This document shows positions 49,742 through 59,399 of a DNA stretch of 64,000 nt, in pieces; position 1 is the stretch's first letter, and each line of letters opens with the position of its first letter. Origin of the DNA: Hyalangium gracile (GTDB taxonomy: Bacteria > Myxococcota > Myxococcia > Myxococcales > Myxococcaceae); NCBI RefSeq assembly GCF_020103725.1, contig NZ_JAHXBG010000018.1, positions 1-64,000 of the forward strand. The letters are read 5' to 3'. The notes below the pieces were generated by a model. That model saw nothing but the letters and a program-made list of their open reading frames with translations, ran no database searches and was not told the origin of the DNA. A program made the translations under genes and the position numbers.

Positions 49742-51550
49742 ATGGAGCGTCAGACGACACAGCTGATGCTGGGTCCGGGGGCGGTGCGTCATCCGGACCG
49801 GCGAGAGCCGCTTCCGCCGGGGGCGCCTGCGGTGCTTCCTCCAGTGTCCACGCTGGGGGAGCTGCTGGAGTACCGCGCCAGTGCCACGCCCGCCGCCGTC
49901 TTTGGCTACTTCATCGACATGGAGGAGCGGGTGACCCGCGTCTCCTGGCGGGAGCTGCGGCTTCGGGCGGGACGGCTGGCCGCGGGGCTGCGCCGCCAGG
50001 GCGTGTGGCCCGGTGACCGGATCCTCCTGTCGATGCAGACCTCGCCCGAGCTGCTGGAGGGCTTCTTCGCGTGCCAGCTGCTCGGCGCGATCCCCTGTCT
50101 GGTCGAGGCGCCCACCCTGGGCCGCGGGCTGAAGGCATGGGGCGAGCGGCTGGTGCCCAAGCTCCGGGTGCTCGAGCCGTGCGCTGTCGTGACGGAGGAA
50201 GGCGCGGTCCGAGAAGTGACGGACCTCCTGACGGAGCTCCTGGGACAGGGGCGGCCTTCGGTGCACGGCGTTCAGGAGCTCTCGGGCGAGGGAGATGTCC
50301 CGGCGCACCCCAGCCGACCGGAGGACCTGTCCTTCCTTCAGTTCACCTCTGGCACGACGCTGGCCGCGCGGGCGGTGACCTGCACGCACCAGGCGCTCCT
50401 GACCAACGCCCGGTGCGTGGCGGGCTCGGGAGGGCAGCAGTGGCGCCAGAGCGATCTGGTGCTGGGGTGGCTCCCGCTGTTCCACGACATGGGCCTGGTG
50501 GCGACCACGCTGTCGGCCATCACCCATGGCGTCCCTGTGGCGCTGATGCCGCCGGCGGCGTTCATCACCCGGCCCCTGCGGTGGCTCTGGGCGATGCATG
50601 TGCTGAGAGGCTCGCTCTCGTTCGCGCCCAACTTCGCCTATCAGCTCTGCCTGAAGCGCTTCCAGGAGCAGGAGGCCCAGGGGCTGGACCTGAGCTCGTG
50701 GCGCATTGCCTACAACGGCGCGGAGTTCGTCCACGCCGACACGGTGCGCCACTTCACCGAGCGCTTCTCGGACTACGGCTTCCCGGCCAACGCCTTCCTG
50801 CCGTCCTATGGCATGGCGGAGATGGTGGTGGCCGCGGCCTTCCACGAGGCCGGCACTCCCGTCATCGTGGACACCATCTCGCGGAGCCGGCTGGCCCGCG
50901 ACGGGCGGGCGGTGCCCATCCCCGAGGATGCTCCCGACGCGATCCAGGTCGTCTCCGTCGGGAGGGCTGTCTGCGGACACGCGGTGCAGGTACGGGGTGA
51001 GGATGGCCGCGTGCTGGGAGAGCGGGAGCAGGGACAGATCGCCCTTCGCGGGCCGTCGCTCTTCCATGGCTACTACCGGGACCCCGAGGCCACGCGGGAA
51101 GTGCTGAAGGATCAGTGGTTGCTCACCGGAGACATGGGCTACCTCGTCGATGGGCGGCTCTACGTCTCGGGCCGGTGCAAGGACCTCATCATCCGAGGAG
51201 GGGAGAACTACCACCCCTACTTGATGGAGGGCGCCGTCTCCGCCGTCGACAAGGTGAGGGAAGGCTGCGTGGCCGCGGTGGGGCTGGCCAATGGCGACAC
51301 GGGGACCGAGGACATCGCCATCGTCTTCGAGACGGTGGAGTCGGACCCGGAAGTGCTCCGGAAGCTGCGTCAGCAGGTGGAGGAGCAGGTGCGACGCGTC
51401 AGCGGCCTGCGGCCGGACCACGTGATTGCCGCGCCTCCCCGCACCATTCCCAAGACGAGCAGTGGCAAGATCCGGCGCGGCGCGGTCCGAGACTTCGTGC
51501 TGCGACACCTCGCCACCGAGCGAGGTGGACGCATCGCCGTGGGCCACTGA
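49742..51550 (+). CDS. Fatty acyl-AMP ligase (FAAL)
   Basis: The 602-residue protein is an AMP-forming ligase of the FAAL type. It has FLQFTSGTT (phosphate loop), LGWLPLFHDMGLV (the FAAL/acyl motif), 'LPSYGMAEMV', RCKDLIIRGGENYHPYLME (hinge) and PKTSSGKIRR with the catalytic Lys. FAALs activate fatty acids as acyl-AMP and load them onto an ACP rather than CoA, which fits the ACP two genes upstream. It begins 15 bp after the synthase stop. The substrate chain length cannot be told from sequence. Confidence 0.92.
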   Translation: MERQTTQLMLGPGAVRHPDRREPLPPGAPAVLPPVSTLGELLEYRASATPAAVFGYFIDMEERVTRVSWRELRLRAGRLAAGLRRQGVWPGDRILLSMQTSPELLEGFFACQLLGAIPCLVEAPTLGRGLKAWGERLVPKLRVLEPCAVVTEEGAVREVTDLLTELLGQGRPSVHGVQELSGEGDVPAHPSRPEDLSFLQFTSGTTLAARAVTCTHQALLTNARCVAGSGGQQWRQSDLVLGWLPLFHDMGLVATTLSAITHGVPVALMPPAAFITRPLRWLWAMHVLRGSLSFAPNFAYQLCLKRFQEQEAQGLDLSSWRIAYNGAEFVHADTVRHFTERFSDYGFPANAFLPSYGMAEMVVAAAFHEAGTPVIVDTISRSRLARDGRAVPIPEDAPDAIQVVSVGRAVCGHAVQVRGEDGRVLGEREQGQIALRGPSLFHGYYRDPEATREVLKDQWLLTGDMGYLVDGRLYVSGRCKDLIIRGGENYHPYLMEGAVSAVDKVREGCVAAVGLANGDTGTEDIAIVFETVESDPEVLRKLRQQVEEQVRRVSGLRPDHVIAAPPRTIPKTSSGKIRRGAVRDFVLRHLATERGGRIAVGH

Positions 51551-51579
51551 GCCCGTTCCCTTCCAACCGCAGGAGAATC

Positions 51580-51634
51580 ATGAGCACCCCCCCCCCAGGC
51601 TCCCACCCCCCCTCTGCCCGCTGCTGCCCGTTCC
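51580..51634 (+). other. Probable true start of methyltransferase, broken by C-tract
   Basis: A well-placed AGGAGAA Shine-Dalgarno precedes ATG 51580, which starts a frame that does not continue into the methyltransferase. The sequence includes a run of ten C (51587-51596) and a run of seven C (51606-51612). Removing one C puts ATG 51580 in frame with the methyltransferase and yields a plausible N-terminus (MSTPPQAPTPPLPAAARSV). This is either a one-base sequencing or assembly error or a real slipped-strand site. Confidence 0.7.
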
Positions 51635-52675
51635 GTGCAGGAGCTCTTCAACCCCGCGATTCCACCGCCCCTCTTCATCATGTACCTGACCGGCGGGACG
51701 ATGCTCATCTCCCGGGTCCTCTACATCGCCGCGGAGCTGGGCCTGGCGGACCTGCTCGCCCCAGGGCCGCGCCACGTGGATGACCTGGCGCGCACCACGG
51801 GGACGCATGCCGACTCGCTGTTCCGCGTCCTGCGAGCGCTGGAGGCCATGGGCATCGTCGCGCAGGAAGGCGAGGGCATCTTCCGCATCACGCCCCTGGC
51901 CCACGGGCTGCGCTCCAATGTTCCGGGCTCCATGCGCGCGTGGGCGCGCTACTTCGGCAGCCCCTGGCACTGGGAGTCGCTCGGCGAGGTGCTCGGGTCG
52001 GTGAAGAACGGCAAGTCCATCCCCGAGAACGAGCACGGCGCCGGCATCTTCGACTTCTTCTCGAAGAACCCCGAGCACGGGAAGCTCTTCGACGAGGCGA
52101 TGACCAGCATCTCCAACGGCAGCAACCCGCTACTGCTGGCCGCCTATGACTTCGCGGGCATCCGCTCCGTGGTGGATGTCGGAGGGGGGCAGGGGCGCCT
52201 GCTGGCGGAGATCCTCCGCGCCCATCCGGCGCTCCAGGGCACGCTCTTCGAGCAGCCGGAGGTCCTCGAGCGCGCCCGGGAACCGGGCATCCTGGCGGAG
52301 TTCGAGCGCGCCGGCCGCTGCCAGCTCGTGGGCGGGAGCTTCTTCGACGCGGTGCCGGCCGGGCAGGACCTCTACCTCTTCAAGGAGATCCTCCATAACT
52401 GGCGGGATGACGACGTGAAGCGGATCCTCGAGGTGACCCGCAAGGCCGCGGGTGGGCCCGGGAAGAAGCTCCTCCTCATGGAGATGATCGTCGATCCCGC
52501 GCCGGAGCGAGCCCTGGCGGGCAAGCTGGTGGACCTGCTCATGCTGTCCATGCTGGGTGGCCGCGAGCGCACGCCGAAGGAGTTCGGCGAGCTCTTCGCG
52601 GCGACGGGCTTCCAGCTGACGCGGGTGATCCCGACGATGCCGCCCTACACCCTCGTGGAGGGCGTCTCGGTCTGA
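51635..52675 (+). CDS. SAM-dependent O-methyltransferase, frameshifted at start
   Basis: As read, the protein (346 residues) begins at GTG 51635. It has an N-terminal dimerisation domain (LYIAAELGLADLL), a SAM-binding motif VVDVGGGQGRLL, 'DLYLFKEILHNW' with the catalytic His region, and a C-terminal LLMEMIVDPAPE. It belongs to the plant/bacterial O-methyltransferase family acting on phenols and polyketides. It lies about 80 bp after the ligase gene and could methylate a resorcinol or pyrone product. The upstream start is probably lost to a frameshift in a C10 tract. Confidence 0.88.
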   Translation: MQELFNPAIPPPLFIMYLTGGTMLISRVLYIAAELGLADLLAPGPRHVDDLARTTGTHADSLFRVLRALEAMGIVAQEGEGIFRITPLAHGLRSNVPGSMRAWARYFGSPWHWESLGEVLGSVKNGKSIPENEHGAGIFDFFSKNPEHGKLFDEAMTSISNGSNPLLLAAYDFAGIRSVVDVGGGQGRLLAEILRAHPALQGTLFEQPEVLERAREPGILAEFERAGRCQLVGGSFFDAVPAGQDLYLFKEILHNWRDDDVKRILEVTRKAAGGPGKKLLLMEMIVDPAPERALAGKLVDLLMLSMLGGRERTPKEFGELFAATGFQLTRVIPTMPPYTLVEGVSV

Positions 52676-52691
52676 GCCGAGGGAGGCGGGG

Positions 52692-52832
52692 TCATCCCGC
52701 CTTGGCCACGGAGGCATCCTGGGACGGCACGGCGAACTTGAACTCGCCCTGCGCCAGGATGCGGATGTTCTGGGCGACGTCGGTGCTCTCGCGGGAGTGG
52801 ATGAGCTGGAATTGAGCTCGAGCGAGGACCCC
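52692..52832 (-). pseudogene. C-terminal gene remnant, unknown family
   Basis: On the minus strand 46 codons end in a stop and read AQFQLIHSRESTDVAQNIRI... with protein-like composition, high GC3 and an ending KAG. A stop codon lies directly upstream in frame, and no start codon with a ribosome site is present. It looks like the tail of a decayed gene between the methyltransferase and the phosphatase. The family was not recognised. A chance open frame is possible. Confidence 0.35.
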
Positions 52833-52876
52833 TCAGCTCCCAGCGCGGGGCAGGAGAGGGCAGGGGCCCTCGGGGC

Positions 52877-53461
52877 TCACAGGTGGCTGGTGTCGTTCCA
52901 CTGCACGAGGACGGGCTGCTCCTCGTTCCACCCGAGCACGCTGATGGACGCGGTGCTCAGCGCGAAGAGCCGGCCCTCCGTGGGCGGCAGTCCCAGCCAG
53001 CGCGCGGCGAGCACTCGCAGCAGATGCCCGTGGGAGAAGAGGAGCACGTTGCCTCGAGCCCGCCGGGCCTCTTCGATGACCCGGTCCGCCCGGGCGCCGA
53101 CCTGCTCCACCGTCTCGCCGTTGGGGACGCCGTCCTTCCAGAGCTTCCAGCCGGGCTCCGTGGCATGGATCTCCTTGGAGGTCTTCCCCTCGTAGGCGCC
53201 GTAGTCCCACTCCATCAGGTCCGGATTCTCCCGGGCGATGACGCCATGCCCCGAGAGGGCGCACGTCTCGCTGGCGCGGCGCAGGGGGCTCGTCCAGACC
53301 GCTACGAAGCTCCAGGCCCGCAGGGGACGCTCCAGCGCGCGCCCCATCCGCCGCCCATCCTCGAGCAGCGGAATGTCGGTGCGGCCGGTGTGCTGGCCAC
53401 TCCGGCTCCAGGCCGTCTCACCGTGGCGGACGAGGACGATCTGCGGAGAGAGTGGCTTCAT
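52877..53461 (-). CDS. Histidine phosphatase (phosphoglycerate-mutase-like)
   Basis: The 194-residue protein has the phosphatase motif VRHGETAW (R12, H13, E15), 'WTSPLRRASETC' and a second catalytic His in FSHGHLLR. It is of the cobC/GpmB-like small type and could dephosphorylate a sugar or nucleotide; the substrate is unknown. It is the last gene of the trp operon, 9 bp after the trpA stop, so it is probably cotranscribed, though no role in tryptophan synthesis is known. Confidence 0.9.
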   Translation of the reverse strand: MKPLSPQIVLVRHGETAWSRSGQHTGRTDIPLLEDGRRMGRALERPLRAWSFVAVWTSPLRRASETCALSGHGVIARENPDLMEWDYGAYEGKTSKEIHATEPGWKLWKDGVPNGETVEQVGARADRVIEEARRARGNVLLFSHGHLLRVLAARWLGLPPTEGRLFALSTASISVLGWNEEQPVLVQWNDTSHL

Positions 53462-53470
53462 GGCTCGTCC

Positions 53471-54262
53471 TCAGCGCTTCAGGCCGCGTTTGATCTCCGC
53501 GCAGAGCTCGCGCGCCGCCGCCGGGCCGCCCGAGTGGGCCGCGCGCACGAGGGCGCTGCCGACGACGACTCCATCCGCATGGGCGCCAATCACCCGAGCC
53601 TGCTCCGCGGTGGAGATGCCGAAGCCCGCGACCACGGGCACGGGCGACGCACGCCGCACCAGCTCCAGGCGGGAGGACAGGTCCTTCGGCAGCTCCGCCC
53701 GCATGCCCGTCACTCCGGCCACCGAGACGCAGTACACGAAGCCCCGCCCGTCCTTGGCGATGGCCTCCGCGCGGGCGGGCGGCGTGGTGGGCGCGCACAG
53801 CGGGATGAGCTCCAGCCCGGCGGCATCGAAGGTGCTCCGCAGGCCCGTGCTCTCCTCGGGAGGCAGGTCCGGGAGGATGGTGCCGGAGATGCCTCGCTCG
53901 CGCGCCAGCTTCGCGTAGCGCTCCTCACCCAGCGCCATGACGATGTTGACGTACGTCATCACCACCAGCGGGGTGTTCGGGCAGCGCTTGCGCACCGCGG
54001 GCACCACCTCGTCCATGACACGCTGGAGCGTGGCGCCCGCCTTGAGCGCTCGCTCCGAGGCCGCCTGGATGACCGGGCCGTCCGCGATGGGATCGCTGAA
54101 CGCCACCCCGAGCTCCAGGATGTCCGCGCCGCCCTCCACGAGCGCGGCGAACACATCCACCGAGCGGGGAAGGTCCGGATCGCCCGCCATGGCATACGCC
54201 ACCAGCGCGCCCTCTCCTCGAGCCTTTGCCTTCGCGAAGGCCGCTGCAATCTCGCCGCTCAT
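53471..54262 (-). CDS. trpA: Tryptophan synthase alpha chain
   Basis: The protein (263 residues) is TrpA with catalytic E50 ([11 protein letters not shown]) and D61 (IADGPVIQ), and a glycine-rich phosphate-binding loop near VAGFGIS. It splits indole-3-glycerol phosphate into indole and glyceraldehyde-3-phosphate. It starts in the trpB stop codon (ATGA), which supports coupled production of the alpha2beta2 complex. Confidence 0.97.
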   Translation of the reverse strand: MSGEIAAAFAKAKARGEGALVAYAMAGDPDLPRSVDVFAALVEGGADILELGVAFSDPIADGPVIQAASERALKAGATLQRVMDEVVPAVRKRCPNTPLVVMTYVNIVMALGEERYAKLARERGISGTILPDLPPEESTGLRSTFDAAGLELIPLCAPTTPPARAEAIAKDGRGFVYCVSVAGVTGMRAELPKDLSSRLELVRRASPVPVVAGFGISTAEQARVIGAHADGVVVGSALVRAAHSGGPAAARELCAEIKRGLKR

Positions 54263-55467
54263 GCCTTCCCCTCGTGGCCCGTGGCCGGAATGCCCTTCGC
54301 CGCGATGGTCGCCACGTCCTTGTCGCCGCGACCCGAGCAGTTGATGACCAGGTGCTTGCCCTTGCCCAGCTCTCGCGCCAGCTCCGCCGCGCGCGCGAAG
54401 GCGTGGGACGTCTCCAGCGCCGGGAGGATGCCCTCCGTGCGAGCCACCTCGTAGAAGGCCCGCAGCGCCTCATCGTCCGTGGCCGTGCGCACCTCCAGCC
54501 GGCCCTGCTTGGCCAGGTGCGCCAGCTCCGGCCCCACGCCCGGGTAGTCCAGGCCCGCGGAGATGGAGTGCGCCTCCTGGATCTGCCCGTGGGCGTCCTG
54601 CAGCACCAGCGAGCGCGTCCCGTGCAGCACCCCCTCCGTGCCCAGCGTCAGCGAGGCGCCGTGCTGCCCGCTGTTCAGCCCGTGGCCGCCGGCCTCCACG
54701 CCCACCAGCCGCACGTCCTTGTCCCCGATGAAGGGGTGGCAGATGCCGATCGCGTTGGAGCCGCCGCCGATGCACGCGGTGATGGCATCCGGCAGCCGCC
54801 CGAAGGCCGCCTGGCTCTGTGCGCGCACCTCGCGGCCGATGACGGACTGGAAGTCCCGGACGATGGTGGGGTAGGGGTGCGGCCCCGCCGCGCTGCCGAT
54901 GACGTAGTGGGTGTCCTCCACCTGCGCCACCCACGTGCGGATGGCCTCGTTCATCGCGTCCTTCAGCGTCTTCGAGCCCGACTCCACCGGCCGCACCGTG
55001 GCGCCCAGCGCGCGCATGCGGAAGACGTTGAGCGACTGGCGCTCCACGTCCAGCGCGCCCATGTACACCTCGCACGGGAAGCCGAAGAGCGCGCACGCGG
55101 TCGCCGTGGCCACGCCGTGCTGCCCCGCGCCCGTCTCGGCGATGATGCGCTTCTTGCCCATCCGCCGCGCCAGCAGCACCTGGCCGATGGTGTTGTTGAT
55201 CTTGTGCGCGCCCGTGTGCGCCAGGTCCTCTCGCTTGAGCCACACGTGCGCGCCGCCCCAGGACTCGGTCAGCCGGCGCGCGGGCGTCAGCGGCGTCTCG
55301 CGTCCGACGAACTCCTTCAGCACCCGCGCCACCTCTTCGTCGAAAGAGGGATCCGCGCGCGCCGCCGCGTACGCCGCTTCCAGCTCCAGCAGCGCCGGGA
55401 CGAGCGTCTCTGGCACATAGCGGCCACCGTAGCGGCCGAAGCGCCCGGTCGAGGTCTCCATGCTCAT
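54259..55467 (-). CDS. trpB: Tryptophan synthase beta chain
   Basis: The 402-residue protein is a standard TrpB with the PLP lysine K89 in HTGAHKINN, the '[15 protein letters not shown]' N-terminus and a glycine-rich phosphate clamp [10 protein letters not shown]. It joins indole and serine to make tryptophan. The start is at ATG 55467, overlapping the trpF stop by 4 bp; ATG 55461 is also possible. The protein stays within the usual length for TrpB1. Confidence 0.97.
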   Translation of the reverse strand: MSMETSTGRFGRYGGRYVPETLVPALLELEAAYAAARADPSFDEEVARVLKEFVGRETPLTPARRLTESWGGAHVWLKREDLAHTGAHKINNTIGQVLLARRMGKKRIIAETGAGQHGVATATACALFGFPCEVYMGALDVERQSLNVFRMRALGATVRPVESGSKTLKDAMNEAIRTWVAQVEDTHYVIGSAAGPHPYPTIVRDFQSVIGREVRAQSQAAFGRLPDAITACIGGGSNAIGICHPFIGDKDVRLVGVEAGGHGLNSGQHGASLTLGTEGVLHGTRSLVLQDAHGQIQEAHSISAGLDYPGVGPELAHLAKQGRLEVRTATDDEALRAFYEVARTEGILPALETSHAFARAAELARELGKGKHLVINCSGRGDKDVATIAAKGIPATGHEGKA

Positions 55468-56111
55468 GTCTGTTGCCCCCACAGGTTCACTGCCTTGGCG
55501 GCGCGGATGAAGGCCCGCACCGCCTCGGGATCCTTGATACCGGGGCTCGCCTCCACCCCGCTCGCCACGTCCACTCCATAGGGATGAGTGGCGCGGACGG
55601 CCTCTGCCACGTTTCCCGGCGTGAGCCCGCCCGCCACCAGGACAGGCACTCCCACGTCCACAAGCTGCGCCACCAGCGACCAGTCGAAGGTGACGCCCCC
55701 TCCGCCGTAGCCCGGCGCCGCCCCGTCCAGCAGCAGCGTCGCCACGTCCCCCGCGCCCACGTACGTGCGAGCCCGGGCCACGTCCTCCGGCCCGTGCACG
55801 CGCAGCGCCTTGATGACAGGGACGCCGAAGCCCGCGCAGGTCTCGGGCGGCTCGTCGCCGTGGAGCTGCACCGCCGTGAGCCCGCACTCGCGCACCCGCG
55901 CTCGGATGATGTCCGGGGACTCGTTGACGAAGACGCCTACCACCGCGCCCAGCCCGGGCCGGGTGTGCCCCAGGGCCGCCGCCGTGGCGGGCTCCACGTA
56001 GCGAGGCGAGCGCGGGTAGAAGTTCAGCCCCAGCGCGTCCGCGCCCGCCGCCCATGCGGTCCGCGCATCCTCCAGGCGCGTCACCCCGCAGATCTTCACC
56101 CGGACGCTCAC
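55464..56111 (-). CDS. trpF: Phosphoribosylanthranilate isomerase
   Basis: The protein (215 residues) is a TIM-barrel TrpF with the N-terminal VKICGVT (catalytic C8) and a later VFVNESPD, plus the phosphate-binding GGLTPGNV and GVDVASGVE loops. It converts N-(5'-phosphoribosyl)anthranilate to the enol form (CdRP). It overlaps trpC and trpB by 4 bp each, so it is central in a coupled block. Confidence 0.96.
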   Translation of the reverse strand: MSVRVKICGVTRLEDARTAWAAGADALGLNFYPRSPRYVEPATAAALGHTRPGLGAVVGVFVNESPDIIRARVRECGLTAVQLHGDEPPETCAGFGVPVIKALRVHGPEDVARARTYVGAGDVATLLLDGAAPGYGGGGVTFDWSLVAQLVDVGVPVLVAGGLTPGNVAEAVRATHPYGVDVASGVEASPGIKDPEAVRAFIRAAKAVNLWGQQT

Positions 56112-56887
56112 GCCGCCCCATCCCTCGCGGCCAGCAGCCGCGCCAGCGCCCGGCCGGGCTCCGCGTCTCGCAGCAGGGACTCGCCGACCAGCACCGCGTC
56201 AGCCCCCGCCGCCCGAGCCGCCGCGAAGTCCGCCGCCGTCTTCAGTCCACTCTCGGCCACCAGTCCGCGGGCCCGCTGGCGCAGCCGAGGCATCACCCGC
56301 AGCGCCGTGGCCGTGTCCGTGCGCAGCGTGGCCAGGTCCCGGTTGTTGATACCCACCAGCTCCGCGCCCGCCGCCAGGGCGCGCTCGGCGTGGGCCTCCG
56401 TGTGCGCCTCCACCAGCGCCGCCACTCCGCAGGACTTCGCGGCCGCCACCATCTCCTGGAGCAGCCCGTCCTCCAGCGCGTCGGCGATGAGCAGCACCGC
56501 GTCCGCTCCGATGGCCGCGCTCTCTTCCACCTCGCGCGGGGCGACCAGGAAGTCCTTTCGCAGCACGGGCAGCGACACCTCCGCGCGCACCTGCTCCAGG
56601 TCCGCCAGCCTGCCTCCGAAGTCCACGTCGTCCGTGAGCACGCTGATGGCGCAGGCGCCCCCGGCCTCGTAGCCGCGAGCCACCTGGACGAGATCCTGAT
56701 GCGGGAAGTCACCGCCCGAGGGGCTCTTGCGCTTCACCTCGGCGATGACGTTCACCGCCACGCCGGGCCGGCGCTGGAGCAGGGCCGCGGTGAAGTCCCG
56801 CGAGGGAGGACGCACCCGTGCGCCCAGCGGAGGGCGGGTGGCGAGTTCCCGGCGCTTGCGCGCGAAGATGTCCGCGAGGAGGTTCAT
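56108..56887 (-). CDS. trpC: Indole-3-glycerol phosphate synthase
   Basis: The 259-residue protein is a TIM-barrel TrpC. It shows [12 protein letters not shown] (catalytic Lys/Glu region), LVGINNRDL and '[10 protein letters not shown]' in family order. It closes the CdRP ring to indole-3-glycerol phosphate. It is the first gene of the trpCFBA block, separated from trpD by 121 bp, so it may have its own promoter. Confidence 0.96.
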   Translation of the reverse strand: MNLLADIFARKRRELATRPPLGARVRPPSRDFTAALLQRRPGVAVNVIAEVKRKSPSGGDFPHQDLVQVARGYEAGGACAISVLTDDVDFGGRLADLEQVRAEVSLPVLRKDFLVAPREVEESAAIGADAVLLIADALEDGLLQEMVAAAKSCGVAALVEAHTEAHAERALAAGAELVGINNRDLATLRTDTATALRVMPRLRQRARGLVAESGLKTAADFAAARAAGADAVLVGESLLRDAEPGRALARLLAARDGAA

Positions 56888-57008
56888 ACAGGGTTCTCCG
56901 GGGGCTGGCTCCGCGGTGGGCCCGCCCGTGGCAGAGACTGCTGGGGAACGACTCCCTCAGCCTAGTCCTCTCCCGCGGAGGAAGAGGGGACTTTCCTCGG
57001 GGCCCTGT
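56888..57008 (-). other. Gap between trpD and trpC
   Basis: This 121 bp break is the only sizeable gap in the aroF-trp operon. An imperfect 8-base hairpin (56965-56972 with 56984-56991) is visible, with one mismatch on the minus strand. It might mark a processing site or an extra promoter, but no clear motif is seen. Confidence 0.3.
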
Positions 57009-58025
57009 TCAATGAACCCCTCCCTGGATGAGCGCCGCCAGCTTGCGCGCCGCCGCGCCCGAGTCGATGGCCTCCTCGGCCCGCTTCACGCCCTCGCGCA
57101 GGTCCGCCGCCTGGCCCACCACCACCAGCGCCGCCGCCGCGTTGAGCAGCACCGCCGTGCGGATCCCCGAGCGCTCGCCCTGCAGCAGCGCCTTCAGCAG
57201 CCGGGCGTTCTCCTCGGCGTCACCTCCGGCGATGGCCTCTCGAGGCACCCGCTCCAGCCCCGCGTCCTCCGGGCTGAGGGTGAACAGGCGCACCGTGCCG
57301 TCCTCGCGCAGCTCCGCCACGTTCGTCGGAGCGCAGGGCGACACCTCATCCAGCCCGTCCTGGCCGTGCACCACCCAGGCGCGCCGGCTACCCAGCCGCC
57401 CCAGCACCCGCGCCGTCTGCTCCAGGCGCTCGCCGGCGAAGGTGCCCAGCAGCTGGTAGCGCGCGCCCGCCGGGTTCGTCAGCGGGCCCAGCAGGTTGAA
57501 GAAGCTGTGGAAGCCCATCTCCCGCCGCGCCTGCGCCACGTGCTTGAGGGCGCTGTGGTGCGACGGCGCGAAGAGGAAGCCCACGCCGTGCTCGTCGATG
57601 TCCCGGGACACGGCCTCGTGCGCCCGCTCCATCGGCAGGCCCAGCGCCGCCAGCACGTCCGCGCTCCCGCAGCGGCTGGAGACGGCCCGGTTGCCGTGCT
57701 TGGCCACCGTCGCCCCGGCCCCCGCGGCCACGAACGCCACCGCGGTGGAGATGTTGAAGGTGTGCGCCCCATCTCCGCCGGTGCCGCACGTGTCCAGCAC
57801 CACCTCCGCCTTCGGCGACAGCTTCGCCGCTCGCAAGCGCATGGCCTCCGCCGCCCCGAGGAGCTCGTCCTCCGTCTCCCCCTTCATCCGCAGCGCGGCC
57901 GCCAGCGCGCCCACCTGCGCCGACGTCGCCTCGCCCGCGAGCATCAGGCCCATGATGGTGGCCATCTCCTCGCGGGTGAGATCGCGCCGGCTCAGCACCT
58001 TGCCTAGCGCTTCCTTGAGCGTCAT
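57009..58025 (-). CDS. trpD: Anthranilate phosphoribosyltransferase
   Basis: The protein (338 residues) is TrpD with the glycine-rich PRPP site DTCGTGGDGAHTFNIS, the KHGNRAVSS motif and an Asp/Glu pair later in the chain for magnesium. It adds phosphoribose to anthranilate. The gene starts 6 bp after the aroF stop. It is not fused to trpG, which is a separate gene next to trpE in this window. Confidence 0.97.
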   Translation of the reverse strand: MTLKEALGKVLSRRDLTREEMATIMGLMLAGEATSAQVGALAAALRMKGETEDELLGAAEAMRLRAAKLSPKAEVVLDTCGTGGDGAHTFNISTAVAFVAAGAGATVAKHGNRAVSSRCGSADVLAALGLPMERAHEAVSRDIDEHGVGFLFAPSHHSALKHVAQARREMGFHSFFNLLGPLTNPAGARYQLLGTFAGERLEQTARVLGRLGSRRAWVVHGQDGLDEVSPCAPTNVAELREDGTVRLFTLSPEDAGLERVPREAIAGGDAEENARLLKALLQGERSGIRTAVLLNAAAALVVVGQAADLREGVKRAEEAIDSGAAARKLAALIQGGVH

Positions 58026-58031
58026 GGCTCG

Positions 58032-59057
<1,026 letters not shown>

Positions 59058-59399
59058 GGGGTACCTGTCTCCAACGAGGGTCGCCGGGTCGGGCGGCGGG
59101 TGATGACCACAACAGCCGCAGGCGGGAGGATCGTGCGGCAGTGCCGGTTGTCCGCTCGCTCACGGTTCCGGGAAGTGTCCCTATGCGCGGCGGCTAAATC
59201 AAGCCACGCTGAAGGGTTATTCCCTGGGTGTATAGAGGACGGAAGGGCGGGATGTGACGCTGCTCCGAGCCGCGTCCGGCTCATCCTCTGCGATCCTGAG
59301 ACACGGCTGACCGGGTAGGCGGCGGGCACACACCGGCGTCTGCGTGAGGAACTGTGGCGCTCGGGAGGACTCATGGCGAGGTAGCATCCGAGCGCATCC
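59058..59399. promoter_or_regulatory. Divergent promoter region of aroF-trp and kinase genes
   Basis: This 342 bp region holds no supported gene. It must contain the promoters for the aroF-trp operon (minus) and the kinase gene (plus). AT-richer patches lie near 59195-59235. I could not identify a Trp-codon leader peptide, a T-box or a convincing promoter by eye. Confidence 0.4.

Noticed and set aside
48713-51547. 944-codon minus-strand frame across the PKS and FAAL genes
   Set aside because: It has no domain-like features and lies exactly opposite two genes with intact catalytic motifs.
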